From Paenibacillus sp. FSL H8-0332 (GTDB taxonomy: Bacteria > Bacillota > Bacilli > Paenibacillales > Paenibacillaceae), in contig NZ_CP150145.1 in the NCBI RefSeq assembly GCF_037963835.1, positions 2,046,001 through 2,110,000 on the forward strand: 64,000 nt of DNA. The letters run 5' to 3'. The notes below the pieces were generated by a model. It worked only from the letters and a program-made list of their open reading frames with translations, was not told the DNA's origin and did not search any database. A program made the position numbers and the translations under genes. Within the stretch, counting starts at the first letter, position 1. Each line of letters opens with the position of its first letter. This document shows, piece after piece, positions 45,697 to 54,022 of the stretch.

Positions 45697-46947
45697 ATGA
45701 AGCATTTGGCCAAAATAGTATTATGCGCAGCGATCTCACTCGGCAGCCTCTCGGCACTTCCGGCAAGTGCGGTCCATGCTGCACCTGCGGGTGTCAATAT
45801 CATGCTGGACGGTTATCCGCTGCCATTCCCGGTGGAGCCGGTGATGATGAACGGAACGACCATGGTGCCCTTCCGCGCCATCTCTGAAGCCCTGGGAATT
45901 CAAGTGGAATGGAATCAGAAGGCCCGCATAATCACAGCCACCCGGAAGGACGCCGCTAGTGCTGCACCAACCGTAGTGGTCCTGACCCTCGGCAGCAAAA
46001 ATGCAGTCGTGAACGGGACGGTAGTGAAGCTGGAGGTAGCGCCGCAGGATATCCGCGGGACGACGATGCTTCCGCTCAAATTCTTCAGCCAGCAGTTTGG
46101 GGCGGCAGCCTCCTGGGATCAGGCGTCCAAGACCGTATCCATAACCTCCCCGAAACGGGACATGTATACCTTGGGCTTCTACGCACAGAAGGCCTACAGT
46201 GAGGTCTCGCTCATTCCAAGCTTCGATGCGGTTGCTTTTGGCTGGGCGCGGATTGACAAGAACGGCCAGTTCACCACCACCGGTAAGGATTTCTGGTGGC
46301 CGGAGGCGGCAGGCGAGGTAACGCCGGAATCGATTGTGCAGAATGCGGCGGCGGGAGGGACCGCTCCCTACCTGATGATCTATTCCAGTGACTCGTCACT
46401 GGAGCTGAGCAAGAATCTGGAGGACGCGCAGCTCCAGCAGCAGACGATTGCCAGTATTGTTGAACTTGCTTCCAGCAAGGGCTTCAAGGGCATCGGACTG
46501 GATCTTGAAGGCCTGGGGCTGACCGGGGATAAGGCGCAGGTACAGAGCCAATATAACGCTTTTGTCAAAAATCTCTCCACAGCCGCCCGCGCCGCCAGCC
46601 TCAAGCTGACTGTCATTCTGCATCCGCTGAACAGCTCCTATAAGGGCTATGACTACAAGACGCTGGGGACACTTGCGGACGATCTGGTTATCATGGCTTA
46701 CGCCTATGAAGGGGAGACCGGGCCGGAGCCGATGAATAAGGTCGATGAGAGCATCCGGCTGGCGCTTGATCAGGTCAGCAAGGACAAGCTGATTCTCGGG
46801 ATATCGGTCTACAGTGAGAACGAAGCCTCCGTCAATGCCAAGATCGGCCTGGCTAAGCGTTACGGCCTCAAGGGAATTGCGATCTGGCGTCTGGGGATCA
46901 TCGGCCAGCCGGTGCTGAACCGGATGGGAGAAGCTATCGAGCTGTAG
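45697..46947 (+). CDS. Exported stalk-domain protein with GH18-type glycosidase domain
   Basis: A 416-residue exported protein. A signal peptide runs to about residue 28 (SALPASAVHA). One stalk/copper-amine-oxidase N-like domain lies at about 32-148 (VPFRAISEALGIQVEW and LPLKFFSQQFGAAASW). A GH18-family barrel then spans about 152-412, with YTLGFYAQ at the first strand, the catalytic-type GIGLDLEG (Asp269, Glu271), LVIMAYAYEG and a final GIAIWRLG strand. This domain order resembles spore-cortex or wall hydrolases such as YdhD/YaaH with stalk domains in place of LysM. It would act on peptidoglycan or another beta-1,4 N-acetyl polymer outside the cell; the substrate is not shown. Confidence 0.87.
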   Translation: MKHLAKIVLCAAISLGSLSALPASAVHAAPAGVNIMLDGYPLPFPVEPVMMNGTTMVPFRAISEALGIQVEWNQKARIITATRKDAASAAPTVVVLTLGSKNAVVNGTVVKLEVAPQDIRGTTMLPLKFFSQQFGAAASWDQASKTVSITSPKRDMYTLGFYAQKAYSEVSLIPSFDAVAFGWARIDKNGQFTTTGKDFWWPEAAGEVTPESIVQNAAAGGTAPYLMIYSSDSSLELSKNLEDAQLQQQTIASIVELASSKGFKGIGLDLEGLGLTGDKAQVQSQYNAFVKNLSTAARAASLKLTVILHPLNSSYKGYDYKTLGTLADDLVIMAYAYEGETGPEPMNKVDESIRLALDQVSKDKLILGISVYSENEASVNAKIGLAKRYGLKGIAIWRLGIIGQPVLNRMGEAIEL

Positions 46948-46962
46948 GTTAATCTATCTTAA

Positions 46963-47010
46963 TGAAGACTGCTGTATGGTGAGCCTATAACCGTGCAGCA
47001 GTCTTTTTGC
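46963..47010 (+). terminator. Terminator after the stalk/GH18 gene
   Basis: AAGACTGCTG pairs with CAGCAGTCTT, with an inner ATGGT/ACCGT stem, followed by TTTTTG. Confidence 0.85.
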
Positions 47011-47114
47011 AAAGTTCAAATATCAAATGTCACATTAACCTCGCGGGCTTACCTGTATAATTCTATAGTTAACTTTATTGCGAATGTGCCAACATCCAAG
47101 GAGGACTATAGAAT

Positions 47115-48068
47115 ATGAGTACGAAATATAAAGCACTGGAACTGGATAAGCCGATGACGTATGAGCTGGAAGGGCTGGAAGTCGGCGTGACCTCGAACTG
47201 CAATTTCCGCTGTGATTACTGCTGCGCTTACAATAGAAATGACGGCCAGACCCTTGACGGTAAGGAGGTCATCCGCATTCTGGAGGAGCTGCCTAATCTT
47301 AAGCGTGTGCGCCTGTCGGGCGGAGAGGTTACACTGAAGTTTCAGGATTGCGTGGAGATTGTCGCCTATTGCACTTCCCGGGGCATTCAGACCCAGCTCA
47401 ACTCGAACGGCAGTCTGCTGAATGAGCAGCGGATCGGGCAGCTGGTGGACGCAGGTCTGACCACGATTCATATTTCTTTTAATTTCACCACGGCTGAGGG
47501 CTTCTCGCGGTATTACAACATTCACACCAGCGTCTATCACAAAATCAGAGAGAATATCACCATGTTCGCCAAAACAAACGTGAATGTCGTTCTGGAGACA
47601 CTGCTGTTCAATGAAACACAGGATCATATGCAGGAAATCAGCGAGCATGTCTATTCTATGGGCGTAAGAACGCATGAAATCCAGAATAGTATTATCATGG
47701 GACATACCGGCTGGAAGGCCATTGCTGCCCGGGAACAGCTGAAGAATGCCGTCAATGAGCTGATTGCGCGGAAGCCGGAGGATACCACTCTCTACTTCAC
47801 CTGTATGGACCGGTTCATGGACGCGATGGGCTTCGAGGAGCAGCCGGGCGTCTATTTCCCGCATTGCATTGAAGGCATGAAGCAGCTTCATCTGCACGGC
47901 AACGGCGACATTCTGATCTCCGAGCTGTGCCACCCGGTCATTATCGGCAATATCTATAACGGAACGAAACTGAAGGACTTGTACAACAATATGCCGGCAC
48001 CGCTGTCGGACTATCTGGAGAAACGGCCTTGCCCGGCACTGGACGCCTTGTTCCCGCAAGGAGTATAG
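47115..48068 (+). CDS. Radical SAM protein with additional cysteines
   Basis: A 317-residue radical SAM enzyme. The cluster motif is CNFRCDYC (Cys29, Cys33, Cys36) and is followed by a further cysteine. The VRLSGGEVTL segment is the usual GGE motif that binds SAM. The C-terminal third has several cysteines (FTCMD, PHCIEG, SELCH, RPCPAL), suggesting a second cluster like SPASM/twitch domains, but spaced differently. GAACT-like sites are absent; GGAGG precedes the ATG. The transporter gene starts 77 bases downstream with no terminator between, so the two are probably co-transcribed. No peptide precursor gene was found close by. The reaction is unknown. Confidence 0.85.
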   Translation: MSTKYKALELDKPMTYELEGLEVGVTSNCNFRCDYCCAYNRNDGQTLDGKEVIRILEELPNLKRVRLSGGEVTLKFQDCVEIVAYCTSRGIQTQLNSNGSLLNEQRIGQLVDAGLTTIHISFNFTTAEGFSRYYNIHTSVYHKIRENITMFAKTNVNVVLETLLFNETQDHMQEISEHVYSMGVRTHEIQNSIIMGHTGWKAIAAREQLKNAVNELIARKPEDTTLYFTCMDRFMDAMGFEEQPGVYFPHCIEGMKQLHLHGNGDILISELCHPVIIGNIYNGTKLKDLYNNMPAPLSDYLEKRPCPALDALFPQGV

Positions 48069-48145
48069 ATCCGTTAACGGACTTGAAGCAGAGATAGTCA
48101 GTGCAGCGGCTTATGATGGCAAAGTTAACATGGGGGATGAGATAC

Positions 48146-49165
48146 ATGCTAGGTGCAATAAGACGCGGATTAATATCATCCAACCGTGTGCTGGAGCGGA
48201 TTATGCCGCTGCTTACACCCGCAGCCATCGTGGTTGGCGTGCTCAATGAGGGGTCCCTGCTTCCGTTAACCTGGCTGGTGCCATGGATCTTCGCCGGTAT
48301 GACGCTGATTGGCAGTCTAAAATCCAATTTCCGCGATCTGCTTGCTGTGCTGGTCAAGCCGCAAAAGCTGATTATTCTGCTGGTCATCCTTCATGTGGTA
48401 ATGCCTCTGATCGGCTGGCTGGCCGCGATGCTGTTTTTCCCGGGCGATCCTTATACGGTTACAGGGTATGTGCTGCTGTTTGCAATTCCAACCGGGGTGG
48501 TCAGTGTAGTCTGGGTATCCATGCATGGCGGGAATATCGCGCTTACGCTGGCCCTGATTCTGATCGATACGCTGTTATCGCCTTTGATTGTACCCGCTAC
48601 CCTCTATGTGCTGATGGGCGCAAGCGTACAGATGGACGCCGGTGAGATGATGCGGGGCCTGCTGTGGATGGTGGTGCTGCCTTCCGTAGCTGGGATGCTG
48701 CTGAATCAATTCAGCAAAGGCAAGATTAGTGCTGTCTGCGGCCCGCCGCTTGCCCCGTTCGTCAAGGTGGGCTTGTTCATCGTGGTCTCGATTAATGGGG
48801 CCAGCATTGCCCGGTATCTGAAGCATCCGGACGGCAAACTTTTTCTAATTATCGCGGTTACCTTCGTTACGGTTGCGCTCGGCTACGTTATTGGAGCATT
48901 CGTCTCACGCCGCCTGCACTATGATCATGAGAGCTCCGTGGCCGTACAGTTCAACTCCGGCATGCGTAATCTCAGTGCAGGCGCAGTGTTGGCTGTGCGC
49001 TATTTCCCGCCATCTGTGGCGTTACCCGTAATCTCCGGTATGCTGTTCCAGCAGATTCTGGCCGCCTGCTCCGGCATGTTCATCCGCAGCAGGGTGAGAC
49101 GGCGGCAGCTGGCTGATCCATTGGCTGACCGGCTGGCTGCTCCAGCTTCATCCCACAATTCGTAG
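48146..49165 (+). CDS. Bile acid:sodium symporter (BASS) family transporter
   Basis: A 339-residue integral membrane protein with about ten hydrophobic segments in the pattern of BASS/SBF transporters. Recognisable points are FAIPTGVVSVVWVSMHGGNIALTLAL (the conserved crossover helix with Asn and Gly) and the late SSVAVQFNSGMRNLSAGAVLA, which matches the second crossover. Bacterial members move organic anions such as pantoate or other carboxylates with sodium. The ATG at 48146 has GGGGGA eight bases upstream; an ATG three codons earlier is a poorer choice. Coupling to the radical SAM gene suggests it handles that enzyme's substrate or product. A long imperfect stem-loop follows. Confidence 0.87.
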   Translation: MLGAIRRGLISSNRVLERIMPLLTPAAIVVGVLNEGSLLPLTWLVPWIFAGMTLIGSLKSNFRDLLAVLVKPQKLIILLVILHVVMPLIGWLAAMLFFPGDPYTVTGYVLLFAIPTGVVSVVWVSMHGGNIALTLALILIDTLLSPLIVPATLYVLMGASVQMDAGEMMRGLLWMVVLPSVAGMLLNQFSKGKISAVCGPPLAPFVKVGLFIVVSINGASIARYLKHPDGKLFLIIAVTFVTVALGYVIGAFVSRRLHYDHESSVAVQFNSGMRNLSAGAVLAVRYFPPSVALPVISGMLFQQILAACSGMFIRSRVRRRQLADPLADRLAAPASSHNS

Positions 49166-49194
49166 CACTCTTACTGAATAGAACCTGTGTATGC

Positions 49195-49252
49195 GAACCC
49201 GCTGTTCCTGTTCATGCCGTAGTCTGCGGCGTTACAGGAAGAGCGGGTTTCG
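49195..49252 (+). terminator. Stem-loop after the BASS transporter
   Basis: AACCCGCT-g-TTCCTGT pairs with ACAGGAA-g-AGCGGGTT around a 20-base loop; only TTT follows, so termination is plausible but weak. Confidence 0.5.
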
Positions 49253-49435
49253 TAGTATTTGGAATGAAGTGTAATTTTCATGCTACCATTCGACAAAAAT
49301 CGATAATATTTCTGAAAATACTACAAGGAATATTCATTATTTTCGAGGAAAATCCGATAATAATTGTAATAAAGTAAGCATTTTGGCTGATTAGAAGCGA
49401 GTGGATAAGAAAAGGGCGGAAGGAAGTAGAAAATC

Positions 49436-51469
49436 ATGAAGATTCGTATGAAGCTATCCGTTATGATGATTGTCGTTACACTTATTTCTACAGCATTAAT
49501 GGGGATTTTTACGTATACCAAATCCACGGGCACCATCATGAATCTGACCGAATCTTCCATGGCACAGGCGGGCAGCAACAAAGCGCAGACCATTGCCGCC
49601 ATGATTGATAAAGAGAAGCGGAGTATGCAGCTGGTAGCCGGGGACAGCGAGATTGTGCAGCTTTTGACGCAGGCTGGTAATAACGGCTTGAGCGGCGGGA
49701 ATCCCCTCCAGAATCAAGTGAATGTGAAGCTTCAGGGTCTGGTGAAGGATGCAGGCAATCTGGAGCATATGTTTGTGGTTGATCTGAAGGGAACGGCGGT
49801 AGCGGATAGCGATACCAAGCTGGTGGGCGACAACTTCAGCGATAGAAATTATACGAAGAATGTCTTGAAGACCGGGATGCCTGTAATCAGCGAGACGCTG
49901 AAATCCAAGTCAACAGGGGCTTATATTCTGGCTTTTGTCCATCCTGTGGTTAGCGGAGAGAAGATGATCGGGTTCGTCGCTTCGGCGGTTAGGGCGGACA
50001 GTCTGGTGACCTATCTGGCCGATGCCAAGGTGGCGGGTGCCCCTTCCTCGTATGCCTATCTAGTGGATGAAACGGGGAATACGCTGTACCACCCCGACGA
50101 GAAGAAGATAGGTTCACTAGTGGAGAACGAATCCATCAAAGCCGTGGTCGAGCAGGTGAAGGCGGGGCAGACGGTACCGGACGGGAATGTAGAATACACT
50201 TTCAACGGAGCCAAGAAAAAAGCTACTTACACCGTGCTCCCGGAGACGCAGTGGACCTTGGTGCTGACCGGAGATGTGGACGAGGTGCTGCAGCCGGTGA
50301 GCGAGATGACGAACTTCATTATGCTGCTCGGCCTGGGAAGCCTGCTGCTAACCCTGCTGATCGGGACTACGGTGGCTACCCGGATCTCCTCGCCAATCAT
50401 CAAGCTCACGGAGCTGGTGAACCGCACGGCAGAGCTTGATCTCAAGTATGATAATCAATATGAATATTTGACTAAAAATAAAGACGAGACAGGAACCATT
50501 GCTAAGGCCATGTTCAGCACCCGCGCGGCGCTGCGTGAGATGGCGGGCAGTCTGATTGCGATCTCCTCCAAGGTGCTGGACAATGCCGAGACGCTGGAGA
50601 AGCTGTCGAACGAGGTCAGAGAGAATGCGCATGATAATTCAGCCACGACTGAGGAGCTGTCCGCAGGGATGGAGGAGACGGCGGCTTCTACCGAGGAGAT
50701 GACGGCGGCGATTCACGAGACCCTGAGCAATGTCAGAATGATCAGCGCTAAGGTAAAAGAAGGCTCCGGGGTATCGGGCCAGATTACGCAGCGGGCCCTG
50801 GAGCTTCAGCATGATGCAGTAACGTCCACCGAGAACGCGAAGCAGATCTACAGCTCGGTCCGCAGTGAGATGCAGAAGGCGATCGAAGAGTCGGGAGCGA
50901 TCCACGAGATCAACGTATTGGCTGATACGATTCTTTCCATAACAAGCCAGACCAACCTTCTGGCCCTGAATGCAGCGATTGAAGCCGCACGTGCAGGCGA
51001 GGCGGGCCGGGGCTTCGCCGTGGTGGCCGGGGAGATCCGCAAGCTCGCGGAGAAGTCCTCCGAGACGGCGTCAGGCATTCAAGAGGTGGTCAAAAATGTC
51101 TATGCCTCCGTGGAGCAGATGACCCAGCATTCCGAGGCCGTACTGAACTTCATCGACCGCAATGTGCTGGGCGATTATGAGCGTCTGACCGAGGTCAGCC
51201 AGCAGTACAATGATGATGCTGCCACGATTAACGGGCTGATGAACCAGTTCGAGGAAGCGGCCGATCACCTGAACGAGACCGTCTCCAGCATTGCTATCGC
51301 TGTCAATGAAGTGGCGGCTACCGTGAACGAGGGAGCCATCGGGGTGCAGGATATCGCCGAGAAGACGGCGGATATTGTGGAGAAGACCTTCCATGAAGCC
51401 ACAATGGCCGACGAGAATACGCAGAGCGCTAAGGAAATGCAGCAGCTGGTTGAGAAATTCAAAATCTAA
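49436..51469 (+). CDS. Methyl-accepting chemotaxis protein with double Cache sensor
   Basis: A 677-residue chemoreceptor. A membrane segment lies at about 7-27 ([19 protein letters not shown]), then an outer dCache-type sensor to about 280. Its ligand-contact region includes [37 protein letters not shown], a form typical of amino-acid or organic-acid receptors. The second membrane segment at about 285-310 leads into HAMP and the signalling coil, with tip [21 protein letters not shown] at about 505-525. It ends without the C-terminal extension seen in the other receptor of this window. GGAAGGAAG precedes the ATG. The ligand is unknown. Confidence 0.92.
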   Translation: MKIRMKLSVMMIVVTLISTALMGIFTYTKSTGTIMNLTESSMAQAGSNKAQTIAAMIDKEKRSMQLVAGDSEIVQLLTQAGNNGLSGGNPLQNQVNVKLQGLVKDAGNLEHMFVVDLKGTAVADSDTKLVGDNFSDRNYTKNVLKTGMPVISETLKSKSTGAYILAFVHPVVSGEKMIGFVASAVRADSLVTYLADAKVAGAPSSYAYLVDETGNTLYHPDEKKIGSLVENESIKAVVEQVKAGQTVPDGNVEYTFNGAKKKATYTVLPETQWTLVLTGDVDEVLQPVSEMTNFIMLLGLGSLLLTLLIGTTVATRISSPIIKLTELVNRTAELDLKYDNQYEYLTKNKDETGTIAKAMFSTRAALREMAGSLIAISSKVLDNAETLEKLSNEVRENAHDNSATTEELSAGMEETAASTEEMTAAIHETLSNVRMISAKVKEGSGVSGQITQRALELQHDAVTSTENAKQIYSSVRSEMQKAIEESGAIHEINVLADTILSITSQTNLLALNAAIEAARAGEAGRGFAVVAGEIRKLAEKSSETASGIQEVVKNVYASVEQMTQHSEAVLNFIDRNVLGDYERLTEVSQQYNDDAATINGLMNQFEEAADHLNETVSSIAIAVNEVAATVNEGAIGVQDIAEKTADIVEKTFHEATMADENTQSAKEMQQLVEKFKI

Positions 51470-51512
51470 ACTCGTTTCAGCAGATCTTTACCTGGGCTTC
51501 ATCTGTTTTTAA

Positions 51513-51590
51513 GCTTGAGGGGGTATAGTACTCACATACCCCCCTTTAATATAACTTTTGACCCCGCCGGACGCCGGCGGGGTCCCTTTT
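51513..51590 (+). terminator. Two tandem stem-loops after the Cache chemoreceptor
   Basis: GGGGGTAT/ATACCCCC (about 51518-51544) is followed by a perfect 11-bp stem GACCCCGCCGG/CCGGCGGGGTC (51560-51584) with CCTTTTTG after it. The second is a strong intrinsic terminator. Confidence 0.88.
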
Positions 51591-51688
51591 TGTCTGATCA
51601 TACTAGATTCGAGATTTGTGCGGGAACCCTGTGCCTGGTATGCTATAGTCAATATAAGCTAAGTCAGATACTGGAAGGAGGACGCATC

Positions 51689-51793
51689 ATGACAAGATTA
51701 ATGCTCAGCTCTACGCAAAGTCTATGGATCGGCAGACAGCGGTTATTGTGTAGAGCGGACAGCTATTCTCCGCTGCAACGTTTGGCCGGATAA
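51689..51793 (+). CDS. Possible 34-residue small protein
   Basis: ATG at 51689 sits seven to nine bases after AAGGAGGAC, an excellent ribosome binding site, and an extended -10 (TGCTATAGT, 51641-51649) lies about 40 bases upstream. The product (MTRLMLSSTQSLWIGRQRLL, then RADSYSPLQRLAG around its end) is basic with no recognised motif. Support is the ribosome site alone; it could be a leader peptide or chance. Confidence 0.3.
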   Translation: MTRLMLSSTQSLWIGRQRLLCRADSYSPLQRLAG

Positions 51794-51823
51794 GGTTCTG
51801 TGCTATAGACTTTGCTGCCTTTA

Positions 51824-51839
51824 TAAGTTGAACAACTTA
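51824..51839. promoter_or_regulatory. Palindrome before the CD3324-like gene
   Basis: TAAGTTG-AA-CAACTTA, a 7-bp inverted repeat immediately upstream of the GGAG site of the next gene, suitable as an operator or to fold over the ribosome site. Confidence 0.4.
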
Positions 51840-51855
51840 AGAGGAGCGGAGCTAT

Positions 51856-52131
51856 ATGAAATATGTAAATGCAGACCTGGTATTACCGCAGCAGCTGCTG
51901 CAGGAGGTTCAGAAATATATGCAGGGCGGGATGCTCTATATCCCGAAGCCCGAGGGACAGCGCAAGCGGTGGGGGGAGAATTCAGGCGGAAGATCCTATC
52001 TGAGCGCCCGGAACCAGTCCATTCGTGAGCATTATGCCAGCGGATTGAGCGTAACCGAACTGGCGGAGCAATTCTGCCTGTCGGGCGACAGCATTAAGAA
52101 GATTGTATATGGAAGCAAGCAGAGAGGGTAG
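51856..52131 (+). CDS. CD3324-family small helix-turn-helix protein
   Basis: A 91-residue protein of the family represented by CD3324 of Clostridioides difficile. It starts MKYVNADLVLPQQLLQEVQKYMQGG, followed by LYIPKPEGQRKRWGENSGGR (the 'IPKxxGxRKxWGE-SG' family core) and a helix-turn-helix-like end (REHYASGLSVTELAEQFCLSGDSIKKIVYG). The role is unknown; DNA binding is likely from the last 40 residues. Ribosome site AGGAG with nine-base spacing. A palindrome immediately upstream could be its own operator. Confidence 0.8.
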   Translation: MKYVNADLVLPQQLLQEVQKYMQGGMLYIPKPEGQRKRWGENSGGRSYLSARNQSIREHYASGLSVTELAEQFCLSGDSIKKIVYGSKQRG

Positions 52132-52190
52132 TGGTCTAAGGGCGAGTAACTTAGCCAATTCTCCTTGTGAGATTCAGCCTAAGCTGGCTT

Positions 52191-52336
52191 CGATTGTACT
52201 ATGTACACTAGATTCCTCTGCTAAAACCCCTCGAAAAATAGCATCTGCTGCACTCTGTACAGTAGAATTTTGCGCAGGCGGCCTTTTGGAGCATAAATGC
52301 AGAAATCTAGTGTATGAAATACAGGAAATACAATCG
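52191..52336. repeat. 146-bp palindromic intergenic unit
   Basis: The left end CGATTGTA...TACACTAGATT (52191-52214) is the imperfect reverse complement of the right end AATCTAGTGTAT...TACAATCG (52304-52336). An internal direct copy, TGTACAGTAGAATTTTGC, lies at about 52257-52274. It has the shape of a small non-coding palindromic element. Confidence 0.55.
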
Positions 52337-52346
52337 CAGCGTTCAC

Positions 52347-52402
52347 ACACAAGTGCTAACACACAAGCGCCCATACACAAGCGCCCATACACAAGCGCTC
52401 AC
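52347..52402. repeat. Four tandem 14-base repeats
   Basis: Units begin at 52347, 52361, 52375 and 52389. Units 2 and 3 are identical (ACACAAGCGCCCAT); the outer two differ at three or four bases. Confidence 0.8.
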
Positions 52403-52433
52403 GCCTAGAACTCAATCTGATCCACCTTGAACA

Positions 52434-52488
52434 ATGAGGCTGTCCCAAGAAGTCGCGTTATGACTCTTGGAGCAGCCTCTTTATTTTG
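52434..52488. terminator. Stem-loop before the APH-type gene
   Basis: GAGGCTG and CCAAGA pair with TCTTGG and CAGCCTC, followed by TTTATTTT. Probably ends transcripts from the left. Confidence 0.7.
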
Positions 52489-52581
52489 TGCAAAAGTCAG
52501 GTTATACCTGTCTATTATCTATGTCTGCCGCCTCCGCCAACCCTATAATGAATGCAGACATCCATATTAGGGGGCAGGAAG

Positions 52582-53571
52582 ATGAAAATAGAACCGGCAA
52601 CAAGGGATATAGTACTGCAGGCGCTTAAGGCATATGACTTGAATTGGACAAAAGTTGAATATATTAAACAGTCCGACAGTATCACGTTCAAGGTAGAGAC
52701 GGAAACAGCGGGGAAGCTGCTGCTGCGGATACATGGCGAACGGTGCAGCCGGGCAGAGATTCTGTCGGAGCTGGAGTGGCTCAGCCATCTCAGCGGGGCA
52801 GCGGAGCTGGTTGTCCCCGTGGGGCTGCGCGATTCAAGCGGCAGTTATATCCTGGAGACTGGCAATGAAGCGGGCGGTGTAGCGCAGCAGCTTAACTATG
52901 TTACCCTGATGCGCTGGGTCGAAGGGGAGCATTCAGAGGGTAATCTGCCGGATGAGCAGCTCTACGCTGTAGGCGTTATGCTGGCGAGGATGCATGAAGC
53001 AGGTGCGCAGTTTGTTCCATCTGCGGAGTTTACCCGTCCGGTGTGGGGAGCGGACAGCTTCCGTAAGGAGTGGGAGAAGCTGGAGAAGCATCATTCGGCT
53101 ATGGTCCCGGAATCGGGGTGGAGGCTGTATCAGGCTGCCGCCGTGAGAATCCTTGGGGAACTCGAAGCCATGACGCTGGACCCCGGCAGCTACGGCCTGA
53201 TCCATGGTGACCTGCACTTTGGGAATGTGGTATTCACGGAGGGTCAGCCCCGGGCGATCGATTTCGGCCTCTGCGGCTACGGCTTCTACCTCCATGATCT
53301 GGCCGCTGCTCTGCTGGAGCTCTCCACGGAGCAGCGCAGGAGCCTAATTCGAGGCTATAGCAGCGTCCGTGCGCTGGAGCCAGATTATGAACGGAAGCTG
53401 GAATGCTTCTTTGTCAAGATCATGATTGGGAACTACAGCCACCACATCTCTAATCCCGACGAACTCCCCGGCTTGCGCGAAGAACAGCCTTATGCGCTGG
53501 CCTATCTTAGAGAGTATCTGGCAGACTCCAGGTTTCTGTTCAAGAGGATTGAACCTGTGGTGATAGAGTAA
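52582..53571 (+). CDS. Aminoglycoside phosphotransferase (APH)-fold kinase
   Basis: A 329-residue protein of the APH/choline kinase fold. The catalytic loop YGLIHGDLHFGNVVF (about residues 205-219) and the metal-binding AIDFGLCGYGFYLHDLAAAL are clear. The N-lobe carries FKVETETAGKLLLRIHG as the ATP lysine strand and RAEILSELEWLSHLSG as the helix C glutamate. In this family only a fraction are resistance enzymes; others phosphorylate homoserine, fructosamine or spectinomycin-like ligands, so the substrate is open. The ATG at 52582 has AGGGGG seven bases upstream; the frame reaches ten codons further without support. Confidence 0.85.
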   Translation: MKIEPATRDIVLQALKAYDLNWTKVEYIKQSDSITFKVETETAGKLLLRIHGERCSRAEILSELEWLSHLSGAAELVVPVGLRDSSGSYILETGNEAGGVAQQLNYVTLMRWVEGEHSEGNLPDEQLYAVGVMLARMHEAGAQFVPSAEFTRPVWGADSFRKEWEKLEKHHSAMVPESGWRLYQAAAVRILGELEAMTLDPGSYGLIHGDLHFGNVVFTEGQPRAIDFGLCGYGFYLHDLAAALLELSTEQRRSLIRGYSSVRALEPDYERKLECFFVKIMIGNYSHHISNPDELPGLREEQPYALAYLREYLADSRFLFKRIEPVVIE

Positions 53572-53612
53572 GGTGCGGCGTGCTGTATTCCAGTTCATCA
53601 AGCTCCATAATG

Positions 53613-54018
53613 AGGAACAGTCCTGCATAAAATGCAACATTGCACATTCCCCGGGGCTGAGCTGACGGAATTCCTGCCCAAATTGCAACAATGTGTGTTC
53701 CTCAAGTGCTAATTGGATGGGATTCCTGCAAAAAGTGCAACAATGTGCGTGACCCGGGGCCAAACTGACGAAACATCCTGCAAAAAGTACAACAATTAGC
53801 TATCGGCATCAATAATTTGAGACTGGCGGGGCGCGGCATGAACACACTCGCCTGTCTGGCGGGATATATGGGGCTGGGGCCAGCACATTTCCCGGGGGCC
53901 GCGCTGATGGAATCCTGCCCGAATTGCAACAATGTGTGTTCCTGAGGTGCTAACTGGATGGAATTCCTGCCCAAAGTGCAACAATGCGCGCTCCACGGGT
54001 ACTAACCTGATGAGATTC
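53613..54018. repeat. Tandem array of a 51-52 bp repeat between convergent genes
   Basis: TCCTGC anchors recur at 53621, 53672, 53724 and 53776, then at 53913 and 53965, that is every 51-52 bases. The unit reads roughly GGAATTCCTGCCCAAAGTGC, AACAATGTGTGTTCC, then GGTGCTAACTGGATG. Between 53795 and 53905 the phase is broken by about 85 unrelated bases, followed by the tail of a further unit. The array ends at the hisS-like stop codon. Related pieces occur at 2.2 kb. Confidence 0.8.
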
Positions 54019-54022
54019 GGAG

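Larger units (their letters stand above)
52132..52581. other. Gene-free stretch with an inverted-repeat element and a short tandem array
   Basis: No credible gene. It holds a bounded inverted-repeat unit (52191-52336), four tandem copies of a 14-base unit (52347-52402), and a strong stem-loop (52436-52484). A frame of 101 codons that crosses it is made of repeat sequence and is rejected as a gene. Confidence 0.6.

Noticed and set aside
49298..49360. Possible sigma-D promoters (CGATAATA-like strings) upstream of the Cache chemoreceptor
   Set aside because: The -10 strings resemble GCCGATAT only partly, and no TAAA lies 15 bases upstream in either case.
52347..52402. CRISPR-like array
   Set aside because: The 14-base units are directly adjacent with no spacers, so it is a simple tandem repeat.
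52103..52408. Plus-strand frame of 101 codons
   Set aside because: It runs through the palindromic unit and the 14-bp tandem array; the translation is repeat-derived and has no supporting signals.
53613..54018. CRISPR-like array with 51-52 bp period
   Set aside because: The similarity extends over the entire period and no unique spacers or cas genes are present.
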